Shown here: positions 16,762 to 25,636 of the stretch, piece by piece | Layout: every line of letters starts with the position of its first letter | Numbering within the stretch: the first letter of the stretch is position 1 | Assembly: GCF_003675895.1 (NCBI RefSeq) | Contig: NZ_ML014799.1 | Coordinates: forward strand, 1-32,931 | Length of the DNA: 32,931 nucleotides | Reading direction: 5' to 3' | Origin: Parashewanella curva | GTDB taxonomy: Bacteria > Pseudomonadota > Gammaproteobacteria > Enterobacterales > Shewanellaceae | Notes under the pieces: generated by a model | Database searches by the model: none | Seen by the model: the letters and a program-made list of their open reading frames with translations, nothing else | Told to the model about the DNA's origin: nothing | Made by a program: the position numbers and the translations under genes

Positions 16762-18240
16762 CTACCCGTTCACTACTTGCTGTTCATTGCTCTTAGCACG
16801 AACGGTAGAGATACCAATACCAGTTGCCGCCAAAATCAAGGCAAAAATGACACCGCTATGGCACTGGATCGCCCAAGGTAGATAATCCAAGGTAGGAACG
16901 TTTAGGGTTGATGCCATGAACACACCCGCAGCTGTCCAAGGCATTAATGGCTCAATCACCGTTCCCGCATCTTCAATGGTACGAGATAGGTTGGTGTAGC
17001 TTAGTTTGAAATCTTTATACATGTCTTTAAACAGCTCTGCAGGCACAATTAACGCCAGCTTGCCATCAGCGGTTGTTCCAACCACAAGTAAGGTAGTAGC
17101 AATGGTGGCACCAATTAAGCTAAAGACATTGGTGATCCCTTTAGCAAAGTGCTTAACAATCACTTGTAGACCACCGGAAACCGATAACGCTCCCGCAAAC
17201 GAAAAGGCACAAATCACCAATAACAACACATCCAGCATTGATGCCACGCCACCGCGGTTAATGATTTTGGCAACATCGGGATTAATAAAGGTATCAGCAG
17301 GGAACATGCCGCCATAAAAGCCATTTAAAAAAGCTTGGAAGATGACTTCTAAACTGAAACCTTGGAAATAGAACGCATTGAAACAACCTAAACCACAAGC
17401 CGCCAACATGACTGGAATAGTTGGGTATTTTTTAATAGCACCAAACAAGACTAATACGGGAGGTAACAGCAATAGCAAGTTCAAATCATAAAGCTGTTGA
17501 ATATTGGCCAGAATCGCCGCCACTTCTTGTGACGAAACCATCGGCTGCTCGCTATCCACTTGCAAAGCAAAAGTAAACACGATGCAACTTAAAATAAAAC
17601 CAGGAATGGTCGTCCACAACATATGTCTGATATGGCTATACAAGTCTGTACCCGCAACGGTTGGGGCGAGGTTTGTGGTATCTGAAAGTGGGGAAAGCTT
17701 ATCACCAAAGTAGGCACCTGAAACCACAGCACCAGCAACAATTGCTACTGGCGCATTGAGACTGACGGCAACGCCCATTAATGCCACACCAATGGTACCT
17801 GCTGATCCCCATGATGTACCTATGCATAACGAGACAAATGCCGTTACCAGAAATGCGGTAATTGCTAAATATTCAGGAGTGATAATGGCTAAGCCGTAAT
17901 ACACCAAAAGTGGAATTGTGCCACCGATCACCCACGAGCCAATCAAACCACCTACCAGTAATAGGATCAGTAATGATGGCATGGCATCTGAGAGCTTCTT
18001 TACAATCGCATTTTGGATATTTAACCAAGTGTAACCGTGGTAAACCGCTATCCCCGCGGCAAATACCGCAGAGATGATCAGTAATGGTTCAATTGCGAGA
18101 TCAAATTGACCATAGCCAATCACTAGCAACAAGAAGGTCACTAAGATTGGCAGTGACGCCATTAATAGACTCAGCTGTCGTGGTTCAGTTGTAGGTTCAG
18201 AGGCCAACTCAGGCACTTCTACACTCTTATTTTGTTCCAT
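16762..18240 (-). CDS. nhaC: NhaC-family Na+/H+ antiporter
   Basis: The 492-residue membrane protein has about 11-12 hydrophobic segments and the NhaC signature stretches IGTSWGSAGTIGVALMG and SGAYFGDKLSPLSDTTNLAP. Family members exchange Na+ for H+, and some couple amino-acid or organic-acid exchange such as malate/lactate. It lies 20 bases after the M28 peptidase gene and 8 bases before the C-S lyase gene. A transport role for an island metabolite, rather than general pH control, is a reasonable inference. The exact symbol is by family only. Confidence 0.87.
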   Translation of the reverse strand: MEQNKSVEVPELASEPTTEPRQLSLLMASLPILVTFLLLVIGYGQFDLAIEPLLIISAVFAAGIAVYHGYTWLNIQNAIVKKLSDAMPSLLILLLVGGLIGSWVIGGTIPLLVYYGLAIITPEYLAITAFLVTAFVSLCIGTSWGSAGTIGVALMGVAVSLNAPVAIVAGAVVSGAYFGDKLSPLSDTTNLAPTVAGTDLYSHIRHMLWTTIPGFILSCIVFTFALQVDSEQPMVSSQEVAAILANIQQLYDLNLLLLLPPVLVLFGAIKKYPTIPVMLAACGLGCFNAFYFQGFSLEVIFQAFLNGFYGGMFPADTFINPDVAKIINRGGVASMLDVLLLVICAFSFAGALSVSGGLQVIVKHFAKGITNVFSLIGATIATTLLVVGTTADGKLALIVPAELFKDMYKDFKLSYTNLSRTIEDAGTVIEPLMPWTAAGVFMASTLNVPTLDYLPWAIQCHSGVIFALILAATGIGISTVRAKSNEQQVVNG

Positions 18241-18260
18241 GGTGTTTTACGGCCTTGCTG

Positions 18261-19656
18261 TTATTGCTTTACTGGTAAATGTGAAAATTCAACGTCAGAT
18301 TCTGCAGCCATATAGATAACCGCCGACCAAGCTGCGACATTTTGCTGCATCTGCTTAGGGTCTAGTTTGTCTAACGTATCGTTTGGCGTGTGGTGGTAGT
18401 CGAAATAATCGATACCATTTTGACGTAGCGAGAATACAGGCACGCCTTTCATTCTAAATGGCCAGCTGTCCGGTCCACCACCTGCAGTGTTGTTGCCTTT
18501 TTCAATACCCAATGGCGCTAATACTTTCATGACGTTATCGACAAAATGTAGATCACTTGATGCAAAGTTACTGTCGAATCGGAAGATATTACTGCCACCA
18601 AAATCAGATTCTGATACTAGCTTGATATTTTTCAGATCAGCCATATGCTCACGAACATATTGCTTAGAACCAACCAAGCCAATTTCTTCAGCCGCCCATA
18701 GAACAAGGCGAATGGTACGACGTGGCTTTTGTGGCATAGCCGCGATTAATCTTGCCGCTTCGCTAACAATACCAACACCTGCACCATCATCTAATGCGCC
18801 AGTACCTAAATCCCAAGAATCAAGGTGAGCACCAAGAATGATCACTTCTTCAGACTTTTCACGGCCTTTAATTTCGGCAATCACATTAGCTGATTTACCT
18901 GCAGGTAAGATTTCAGTTGCAAGGGTCATACTTAGCTTAACGTGACCCGCTTTCTTAATCATGGTCGCGAGAAGATTGGCATCAGGTGAAGACAGTGCAC
19001 CGATTGGAATTTTTTTGCTGCCTTTGGCATAACTCATTTGACCGGTATGAGCAAAACGATCATTGGTGGTACCAATAGAGCGAATAACGACACCAATCGC
19101 ACCTTTATCCGCCGCAATGCTAGCGCTGGTACGACGAATGACAGAGTTTTTACCGTAGCCGTTGCCTTCTCTGTGTTTTGGGGTTAACTCATCAACAAAG
19201 GCAATTTTGCCTTTCAAGCTGCCCTTTTTCGCTTTCTTAAGCGTATCAAAAGAACCAAAGCGAACCACTGAAGCGGTAATGCCATCTTTAGGAGTTGGTA
19301 CGCTGCCACCCAGCGCAGTGATGACTAGCTTTTGTGGGTATGGAAATACGATTTCAGCTTTCTCGATACCACGATGCCAAACAGGGATATCAACGTCTTC
19401 GGTGTATACCTTGTCAAAGCCGAAAGACTTAAGTTTTTTTTACTGCCCACTCAACCGCTAGCTCATCGTTTTTAGTGCCTGGTAAACGATGTCCGACTTC
19501 AACAGTCAGTGACTCGACAATACCGTATGGATCAGAATGATTGAGAGCTTGTTCTCGTAACTGAACAGCTTTGTCCGTTATAGAATCATGATTATGAGCA
19601 GCGACGTGCCCACTAAGTAATGCAACAACTAATGGAAGAAATTTTTTGTAGCTCAT
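18261..19656 (-). pseudogene. Secreted M28 zinc aminopeptidase, frameshifted at an A8 tract
   Basis: The frame from ATG 19656 encodes a signal peptide (MSYKKFLPLVVALLSGHVAA) and 75 residues ending VEWAVKKT. Homology then continues in another frame (LKSFGFDKVYTEDVDIPVWH...) to 18261. The switch lies in a run of eight A on the coding strand (19434-19441); seven A would give one continuous 464-residue protein, the expected length. The second part holds the M28 zinc set: HLDSW, DDGAGVG, AAEEIGLVGS, SESDFGG and FDYHHTPND. It resembles carboxypeptidase Q-like enzymes, which release N-terminal residues or cleave dipeptides. Everything except this one base looks intact, so the cause may be sequencing error, phase variation, transcriptional slippage or recent inactivation. 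It heads the NhaC/C-S lyase/sulfatase operon. Confidence 0.85.
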
Positions 19657-20037
19657 TTCCCTACCTATTATTTTTTGTTATCTGCAATCCTAAAAACAGC
19701 AGTTGAATGCTTTTTAAGAAAGTAACGGTGTAAATTTGCATAAACTATTGAACCAGCTTTTCTGCTAATTAAATTGCTATACGAGTTCAAACTGACTAAA
19801 AATCTCGCTAACTGCGTTAAAACTCTCTGTCAGTAGAATGGCTACTGACAGAGAGTCTCGCCTTGTTATCCAAATTTTTTTCTGCGTTTGAAAACGTATC
19901 CAACTACCGTTTTAGGATTATGGGCATTTTGCCCACAAGATAACATACATAAATGGTATTTATCATATTTAATTGACATTTTATTTACTTTGAGGTTAAT
20001 TGTTGTCAATAAAAAATCACTTATAAATACCGCCAAA
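19657..20037. other. Divergent region between the M28 operon and the fourth sulfatase
   Basis: These 381 bases should carry both promoters. They include the perfect hairpin at 19822-19856. An open frame continues upstream of 20038 to 19888 but encodes nothing recognisable and is not counted as part of the sulfatase. Confidence 0.5.
19822..19856. promoter_or_regulatory. Perfect 15-bp hairpin between divergent operons
   Basis: ACTCTCTGTCAGTAG (19822-19836), a five-base loop and the exact complement (19842-19856) form an uninterrupted stem. It lies 166 bases upstream of the M28 gene start and 182 upstream of the sulfatase start, so it does not follow a gene as a terminator would. It may be a structured leader, a protein site or a small repeat. 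Confidence 0.55.
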
Positions 20038-21870
20038 ATGAAATTACGCCTTTTGTATCAATGCGCTATTGTCACCTCCCTAGCCATAACCTCTGCACTC
20101 ACTTTTGCGCAAGAAGTTAAACGTCCTAATTTTGTTTGGATCATTTCTGAAGATAATTCTTCACATTATCTAAAACACTTTTCTGAAAACGGAATAAATA
20201 CCCCGAATATTTCAGCGTTAGCAGAATCAGGATTAACCTTTGATAACGCTTATTCAAACAGCCCTGTTTGTTCGGTTGCTCGAACAACATTAGCTACGGG
20301 TGTTTATGCCCCAAGTATTGGCACTCAATTCCACCGTGCGGATGCCAAACTTCCTCAAACTGATAATATAAAACTGTTTCAAAGCTACCTAAGTCAAAAC
20401 GGCTACTATACGACGAATAATGCCAAAACCGATTACAACGTTGTAGCGGATGAGCAACAAGGCTGGCATCAATCTTCTAAGCAGGCTTCATGGCGTGATC
20501 GCAATAATGCAAATCAGCCTTTTTTTCATGTAGAAACTCACCATGATAGCCACGAAGGAAGATTGCATTTCAAAAACGAACAATATCAACAAGAAGTCAA
20601 ACCTGAAACTTTAGCAGACATTAACGTACCGGATTACTTACCTGATACCCAACTGTCCCGATTTACTTATCAAAAGTATCTGCAAAAGATGGTGAGTATT
20701 GACGGTAAGGTCGGTACTACCGTTGAAAAGCTTCGTAATGATGGATTACTAGAGGACACCTTTATCTTCTACTTTGGTGATCATGGTGGTGTATTACCAC
20801 GCAGTAAAGGCTACCTATTTGACGCAGGTCTTCGCGTTCCACTGGTTGTTCATGTACCAAAGAACTTTAAACACCTAGTGAACGCAGAAGCAGCAACACG
20901 AGTACAAGGTACAGTTGAATTTGTCGACTTTGCACCAACTCTGTTAACACTTGCAGGCATCGAATTGCCAACCCATATAGATGGTAAAGCTTTCTTAGGT
21001 GAAAACGTATCACTAGATGAGGTAAACAGCCGAGATGAATCTATCGCTTACGCCGATCGATTTGATGAAAAGTATGACTTAGTACGTTCAATTAAAAAAG
21101 GCAACTTTCGCTACGTTCGTAACTATCAAAGTTACTTACCTAACGGCCTACAGAACAACTATCGCAACCGTATGCTAGCGTATCAAGAATGGCGAAAACT
21201 TCATAAACAAGGCAAGCTGAATGCTGTTCAATCACAGTTCTTTAATCCGAAACCTGTAGAACAACTGTTTGATACCAGCAAGGATCCCCACGAAGTGAAT
21301 AACCTAGCGGCTGATCCCAAATACAAACAATTGCTAACCAATTTACGTGAACGTCTACATACACGTTTATTAGACTTGCCTGATCTTGGGATTTATCCAG
21401 AAAGCTATTTGATCCGTTATGGTATGCCGAACATTCAGGAGTTTGCGCAAAAAAATAAAGCCCATATTAACAAGCTATTTGCGATTGCTGACTTAAGCTT
21501 GCTGCCTTTTGAACAAGCTAAACCAAAATTGAAAAAAGCACTGCAATCAAGTGATCCAATGCAACGCTACTGGGCGGTGACGACTGCTATTAATTTTGGT
21601 AAAAAAGCTAACACCTTGTTATCAAGTATTAAAACACTTGCGAATGATCCTGAAGTCACAGTAAGAATTCGAGTTGCTGAATATTTCGGTGTTATTGGGC
21701 ATGGAGAACCACAACAAATTCTAACGGATATTGTGAATTCGACCTTGTACCCAACGGTGGCCGCAGAAGCGTTCAACGCCATCGTCTTTTTACATGACTT
21801 TTCAGAAGGCAAATACCCTGCTGATGTTAAAAACTTAAAACCAAAAATTAAAGGCCGAGGCATCAACTAG
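20038..21870 (+). CDS. Secreted sulfatase with HEAT-like C-terminal repeats, atypical CSVAR site
   Basis: I place the start at ATG 20038 (610 residues), because it begins the signal peptide MKLRLLYQCAIVTSLAITSA; the longer frame from 19888 adds 50 unrelated residues. The fold is sulfatase, near the heparan N-sulfatase-like branch: WIISEDNSS metal motif, nucleophile region NSPVC78SVARTTL, and YFGDHGGVLPRSKG. The core C-x-P/A-x-R has Val at the third place (C-S-V-A-R), though Cys and Arg are kept. After about residue 500 the protein carries helical repeats (SSDPMQRYWAVTTAINFG, then NDPEVTVRIRVAEYFGVIGH) resembling HEAT repeats, probably for substrate or partner binding. It is transcribed alone, divergent from the M28 operon. 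Sulfamate or sulfate ester as substrate is open. Confidence 0.87.
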   Translation: MKLRLLYQCAIVTSLAITSALTFAQEVKRPNFVWIISEDNSSHYLKHFSENGINTPNISALAESGLTFDNAYSNSPVCSVARTTLATGVYAPSIGTQFHRADAKLPQTDNIKLFQSYLSQNGYYTTNNAKTDYNVVADEQQGWHQSSKQASWRDRNNANQPFFHVETHHDSHEGRLHFKNEQYQQEVKPETLADINVPDYLPDTQLSRFTYQKYLQKMVSIDGKVGTTVEKLRNDGLLEDTFIFYFGDHGGVLPRSKGYLFDAGLRVPLVVHVPKNFKHLVNAEAATRVQGTVEFVDFAPTLLTLAGIELPTHIDGKAFLGENVSLDEVNSRDESIAYADRFDEKYDLVRSIKKGNFRYVRNYQSYLPNGLQNNYRNRMLAYQEWRKLHKQGKLNAVQSQFFNPKPVEQLFDTSKDPHEVNNLAADPKYKQLLTNLRERLHTRLLDLPDLGIYPESYLIRYGMPNIQEFAQKNKAHINKLFAIADLSLLPFEQAKPKLKKALQSSDPMQRYWAVTTAINFGKKANTLLSSIKTLANDPEVTVRIRVAEYFGVIGHGEPQQILTDIVNSTLYPTVAAEAFNAIVFLHDFSEGKYPADVKNLKPKIKGRGIN

Positions 21871-22099
21871 CGTATGATGTATTTGAACTCACTTTAGTTT
21901 AGGAAGCGTTCCCAATTAAAGACTTTCCCAATCACAAGGATGTAGTTGGGGTTTTGAATATCAAAATCATGAATAGTACACATTTTCTTTTTAATACCGT
22001 TGCTCGATGCTCCCCACATTTTCGGATATTTCGCTGGATTTTTATTCAACTTAAGGTATCCTTTGCGCCTTTTCTGAGTAACTAACTCAGATATTCAGT
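21871..22099 (-). other. Intergenic stretch with a possible coding remnant
   Basis: The reverse strand is open from about 22088 to a TAA at 21894-21896, with no good start. It would encode about 60 residues including YPKMWGASSNG and NYILVIGKVFNWERFLN, which I do not recognise. The words TTCCCAATTAAAGA (21909 onward) recur in the repeat element at 30570, so part of this may be dispersed repeat rather than a gene remnant. Confidence 0.3.
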
Positions 22100-22127
22100 T
22101 TGCAGTCTGTTAAACTGACTATATATT
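22100..22127 (+). promoter_or_regulatory. Candidate sigma-70 promoter of folE
   Basis: TTGCAG (22100-22105) and TATATT (22122-22127) are spaced by 16 bases and lie 33 bases before the folE start. Fit to the consensus is moderate. Confidence 0.45.
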
Positions 22128-22160
22128 CAATAGAGAACCAAAGTTAAGTGCGAGAACGAC

Positions 22161-22835
22161 ATGACCATACAAGCAGTGACTATTAATACCCCTACATTGA
22201 GTGACGCTGCCAGTAAAGTACAACAGGCGCTGATTGAGCGTGGCCTTGAGACGCCTATGCGCGACAATACTCTGTCTCCAGAGCAGCAAAAAGACAAAAT
22301 TGAGCATCACATGCGTGAAATCCTCAATACACTTGCCCTCGACTTAACTGATGACAGTCTCGCCGATACCCCTAAACGTATCGCAAAGATGTATGTTAAC
22401 GAGGTGTTTTCAGGCCTAGATTACAGTAACTTTCCTAAAATCACCGTCATCGAAAACAAAATGAATGTTGATGAAATGATCAAGGTGAAAGATATCAGCT
22501 TAACCAGTACCTGTGAGCATCACTTAGTGACGATAGATGGCGTTGCAACGGTCGCCTATTTGCCACGTAAAAAGATCATTGGTCTTTCAAAAATCAATCG
22601 TATTGTGCGCTTTTTTGCCCAGCGCCCACAGGTACAAGAACGTCTGACTCAGCAAGTGTTAGTGGCGCTGCAAACATTGCTTGATACAGACAATGTCGCA
22701 GTAAAAATAGATGCGGTACATTACTGCGTTAAGGCCCGCGGAGTAATGGATGCGACAAGTGAAACAAGCACTTCAGCATTAGGCGGAATTTTCAAATCAG
22801 ATCCTTCTACTCGCTCTGAGTTTTTAAGCCGATAG
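22161..22835 (+). CDS. folE: GTP cyclohydrolase I
   Basis: The 224-residue enzyme opens the imidazole ring of GTP and forms 7,8-dihydroneopterin triphosphate, the first step of folate synthesis, in the cytoplasm. The zinc ligands are visible as C118 and H121 in [12 protein letters not shown] and C189 in [22 protein letters not shown] and [20 protein letters not shown] are the family's conserved blocks. Length agrees with E. coli FolE (about 222). It stands alone, convergent with pyrE, with a hairpin between them. The binding site before the ATG is weak (GCGAGAACG). Confidence 0.97.
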   Translation: MTIQAVTINTPTLSDAASKVQQALIERGLETPMRDNTLSPEQQKDKIEHHMREILNTLALDLTDDSLADTPKRIAKMYVNEVFSGLDYSNFPKITVIENKMNVDEMIKVKDISLTSTCEHHLVTIDGVATVAYLPRKKIIGLSKINRIVRFFAQRPQVQERLTQQVLVALQTLLDTDNVAVKIDAVHYCVKARGVMDATSETSTSALGGIFKSDPSTRSEFLSR

Positions 22836-22850
22836 CTTCAGCGAAGTTCA

Positions 22851-22874
22851 AGCACCTGCAATCGCGCAGGTGCT
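22851..22874. terminator. Hairpin between convergent folE and pyrE
   Basis: AGCACCTGC (22851-22859) pairs with GCAGGTGCT (22866-22874) around a six-base loop, 10 bases before the end of pyrE on the opposite strand. No T run follows on either strand; a shared bidirectional terminator is likely from position. Confidence 0.5.
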
Positions 22875-22883
22875 GAGCAAATA

Positions 22884-23525
22884 CTAAATACCGTATTGCT
22901 CACGATAGGCTTTTACTGCAGCTAACTCAGTTTCCATTCCATCTTGGCCTTCAAGGTAAGTTAGCAAATCAGCCAAAGTCACAATTGATACAACCTGGCA
23001 ACCAAAGTCACGCTCAACTTCTTGAATAGCCGATAATTCTGCTTTGCCCTTTTCTTGGCGATCTAACGCAATCAATACCCCAGCTAATTCAGCGTCATTG
23101 GCTTTAATGATCTCCATTGATTCGCGAATAGCGGTACCTGCGGTGATCACATCGTCCACCAGCATAACTTTGCCTTTTAACTCGCTGCCAACTAATGAGC
23201 CACCCTCTCCGTGATCTTTTTTCTCTTTACGGTTAAAGCAATAAGGCGCATCAATATCATGGTGTTCAGCTAATGCAACCGTTGTAGTTGTTGCAATTGG
23301 AATGCCTTTATAAGCTGGACCAAACACTAAGTCGTAATCAATACCTGAATCTACTAAAGCAGCCGCATAAAAGCGTCCTAATCGAGCTAAATCTTTACCT
23401 GTATTGAATAACCCTGCATTAAAAAAATATGGGCTAGTACGACCTGATTTAAGGGTAAACTCACCAAAACGTAATACCTGACGTTCTAGAGCAAATTCAA
23501 TAAATTCTTTTTGATAGGCTTTCAT
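22884..23525 (-). CDS. pyrE: Orotate phosphoribosyltransferase
   Basis: The 213-residue enzyme joins orotate and PRPP to give orotidine 5'-phosphate in UMP synthesis. The PRPP-binding loop [12 protein letters not shown] (121-132) and the substrate-side [14 protein letters not shown] near residue 23 are clear, as is the flexible catalytic loop [12 protein letters not shown]. Length matches E. coli PyrE (213). It lies downstream of rph on the same strand, separated by 63 bases containing a strong terminator hairpin, the classical arrangement for UTP-sensed attenuation. Confidence 0.97.
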   Translation of the reverse strand: MKAYQKEFIEFALERQVLRFGEFTLKSGRTSPYFFNAGLFNTGKDLARLGRFYAAALVDSGIDYDLVFGPAYKGIPIATTTTVALAEHHDIDAPYCFNRKEKKDHGEGGSLVGSELKGKVMLVDDVITAGTAIRESMEIIKANDAELAGVLIALDRQEKGKAELSAIQEVERDFGCQVVSIVTLADLLTYLEGQDGMETELAAVKAYREQYGI

Positions 23526-23552
23526 GGTTAACTCTTATATTTTATCGGTAGG

Positions 23553-23582
23553 ATACAAAAACGCCTCGAAGAACGAGGCGTT
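23553..23582 (-). promoter_or_regulatory. rph-pyrE intercistronic terminator, probable pyrE attenuator
   Basis: On the - strand the stem ACGCCTCG with CGAGGCGT, around a five-base loop (23561-23581 on the + strand), is followed at once by TTTTTG. It lies seven bases after the rph stop and about 30 bases before the pyrE start. In E. coli a hairpin at this place ends transcription when UTP is plentiful; when UTP is low, ribosomes translating the end of rph follow the polymerase closely and let it through. The same control is inferred here from position and structure. Confidence 0.75.
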
Positions 23583-23588
23583 GAAATT

Positions 23589-24302
23589 TTAATTTAATGC
23601 GGTTTTCTGAACATCTACAATTTCACGAATACTGTTTTTTGCTAGCTCTAGCATTTCTAACAATTCTTCATGGCTGAAAGGCTCACCTTCAGCAGTACCT
23701 TGAACTTCAATCATTTTACCGGTTTCGGTCATGATCACATTCATGTCGGTTCCAGCTTCGCTGTCTTCAAGGTATTCAAGATCAGAAATCGCTTCACCTT
23801 TATAAATGCCAACACTTACTGCAGCAATCAAGAACTTAAGCGGGTTGGTTTTAATGATGCCTTTGCTACGAGCAAAATTAAGCGCATCAACTAATGCCAC
23901 ACAAGCCCCTGTGATAGATGCGGTACGAGTGCCACCGTCAGCTTGAATAACATCACAATCGATTACAATCGTATTTTCACCTAATGCTTTCATATCCACA
24001 CAAGCACGCAAACTGCGACCGATTAAACGTTGGATCTCCTGAGTACGCCCAGATTGTTTGCCACGCGCAGCTTCTCTATCCATACGACTGTGAGTAGAGC
24101 GAGGTAACATGCCGTATTCTGCTGTAACCCAACCTTGGCCTTGTCCCTTAAGGAAACGCGGGACTCCTTCAGTAAAGCTAGCAGTACACAGAACTTTAGT
24201 TTCACCAAATTCCACTAATACTGAACCTTCAGCATGACCAGTAAAATTGCGGGTAATGGTAATTGGGCGAGTTTGTGCAGCAGTACGATTGCTTGGACGC
24301 AT
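23589..24302 (-). CDS. rph: Ribonuclease PH
   Basis: The 237-residue phosphorolytic 3'-exoribonuclease trims tRNA 3' ends and forms a hexamer. The opening [19 protein letters not shown], the block [20 protein letters not shown], and [19 protein letters not shown] with phosphate-binding residues are all intact. Length equals E. coli Rph (238). The reading frame is complete to the stop at 23589, as needed for coupling to the attenuator ahead of pyrE. It diverges from yicC. Confidence 0.97.
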   Translation of the reverse strand: MRPSNRTAAQTRPITITRNFTGHAEGSVLVEFGETKVLCTASFTEGVPRFLKGQGQGWVTAEYGMLPRSTHSRMDREAARGKQSGRTQEIQRLIGRSLRACVDMKALGENTIVIDCDVIQADGGTRTASITGACVALVDALNFARSKGIIKTNPLKFLIAAVSVGIYKGEAISDLEYLEDSEAGTDMNVIMTETGKMIEVQGTAEGEPFSHEELLEMLELAKNSIREIVDVQKTALN

Positions 24303-24482
24303 GAGTATTCCCTTGAAAAAGGCTTAGAAAAGTTGCTCAGTATTATAATGATTTGTCTAACCAGTTACTATGTTTACAAAGAAAAAGTCCTATTTTCTAA
24401 GTGTTAGAAATAAAGGCTGGATTTACAATTGCATTTACCTTCAATCACCCAAAAGCAACTCAAACATAAACAGTCTCTTTTT

Positions 24483-24491
24483 TGTTATACT
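24483..24491 (+). promoter_or_regulatory. Extended -10 promoter of yicC
   Basis: TGTTATACT holds an extended -10 (TGn followed by TATACT at 24486-24491), 34 bases before the yicC start. The -35 region is poor, as is usual for extended -10 promoters. Confidence 0.5.
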
Positions 24492-24525
24492 CGCTGCCAG
24501 CTAATGAAATTTCAAAGGTTTACTT

Positions 24526-25389
24526 ATGATCCAAAGCATGACTGCTTATGCTCGAATTGAGCACAAAGCCGACTGGGGTAATGCCTCATGGGAAATCCGC
24601 TCGGTTAATCAGCGTTACTTAGAAACCTATCTTCGACTACCCGATCATTTCCGTAGCTTAGAGCCAGTGCTACGTGACAAGCTTCGTAAACGCCTTAATC
24701 GCGGTAAAGTTGAAGTTAACTTACGTAATGAATTTGCCGATGCTAGCTCTAATGAAATCAAATTAAACCAAGCGTTAGCCAGTCAATTGCTCGACGTTGC
24801 CAATGAGCTCAAAAACCAAGCTGGACAAGGGGAACTCAACCTTGTTGAGTTGATGAAATGGCCAGGATTACTTTCTAGTGATGAGCAAGATATTGAGGCC
24901 ATTGGTAAAGAACTATTGAGCGCTTTTGATAGTGCAATCGATCAATTCATTGAAGCCCGAAGCCGTGAAGGCGATGCCATTAAAACCATGCTTGAAACTC
25001 GTTTACAAGGCATCGAAGCTCAAGTTGCGATTGTGCGTGAACACATGCCACAAGTGATGCAATGGCAGCGCGAAAAACTGCAAACTCGCCTTGATGAAAT
25101 TCAAGGTGAACTCGATCCAGCCCGTATCGAACAAGAAATGGTGCTATTGGCTCAAAAACAAGATGTCGCCGAAGAAATGGATAGGCTTGATGCTCATGTC
25201 GCTGAAACTCGTCGTATACTAAAAAAAGGCGGCGCTCAAGGTCGACGTTTAGACTTTATGATGCAAGAGTTTAATCGTGAATCGAATACCTTAGCTTCAA
25301 AATCCATCAGCACTGAAGTGACTGCTGCTGCGGTTGAACTTAAAGTTTTGATTGAGCAGATGAGGGAGCAGATCCAAAACGTCGAATAA
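24526..25389 (+). CDS. yicC: YicC-family endoribonuclease
   Basis: The 287-residue protein matches YicC in length (287 in E. coli) and layout: N-terminal MIQSMTAYAR and RSVNQRYLETYLRLPDHFR, a helical middle, and a C-terminal DUF1732 region with EEMDRLDAHVAETRRILKKG and GRRLDFMMQEFNRESNTLAS. YicC proteins are known as RNA endonucleases affecting sRNA turnover. It diverges from rph and is followed by a clear terminator, so it is a single-gene unit. Confidence 0.95.
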   Translation: MIQSMTAYARIEHKADWGNASWEIRSVNQRYLETYLRLPDHFRSLEPVLRDKLRKRLNRGKVEVNLRNEFADASSNEIKLNQALASQLLDVANELKNQAGQGELNLVELMKWPGLLSSDEQDIEAIGKELLSAFDSAIDQFIEARSREGDAIKTMLETRLQGIEAQVAIVREHMPQVMQWQREKLQTRLDEIQGELDPARIEQEMVLLAQKQDVAEEMDRLDAHVAETRRILKKGGAQGRRLDFMMQEFNRESNTLASKSISTEVTAAAVELKVLIEQMREQIQNVE

Positions 25390-25425
25390 TGTTTCTAAGC
25401 TTTTCTTAATGTTCGATTAACCTCT

Positions 25426-25457
25426 GAAAGCTGCTATTTTAGCGGCTTTCTTGTTTC
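25426..25457 (+). terminator. Rho-independent terminator of yicC
   Basis: GAAAGCTGCTA pairs with TAGCGGCTTTC (one G-T pair) around a short T loop and is followed by TTGTTT. It lies 37 bases after the yicC stop. Confidence 0.8.
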
Positions 25458-25489
25458 TAGCTGTATCTCATTTTTGCTGCTTGTTTCAA

Positions 25490-25570
25490 AATAGTGGTGA
25501 CAGAAATGGTGACAGAATTAATTTGAAGCTTCATAAAATGCCAGATAAAGTAAATCTGTCACCACTTATT
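25490..25570. repeat. Inverted and direct GTGGTGACAG repeats
   Basis: AATAGTGGTGACAG (25490-25503) is inverted as CTGTCACCACTTATT (25556-25570), and GGTGACAG repeats directly at 25508-25515. I recall similar words around REP-associated tyrosine transposase elements in marine gammaproteobacteria, but no such transposase is present, so this may be a leftover. Confidence 0.5.
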
Positions 25571-25582
25571 GAGGTTTCTATC

Positions 25583-25636
25583 ATGCCACTTAAACTCAAT
25601 GACAAACAAATCAAAGCCTTAAATAAACTACCCCGC
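25583..25636 (+). pseudogene. Short N-terminal coding remnant, possibly of a phage-type integrase
   Basis: An ATG at 25583 starts MPLKLNDKQIKALNKLP, which resembles the first residues of the Arm-type DNA-binding domain of tyrosine integrases (LTDxxIxALKP). The frame then enters the end of the IS200-type element and loses any resemblance. The match is too short for certainty; it could also be a chance open frame. Confidence 0.25.

Noticed and set aside
19888-20037. N-terminal 50-residue extension of the fourth sulfatase
   Set aside because: A normal signal peptide begins at the ATG at 20038, and the extension is unlike any export signal preceding it.
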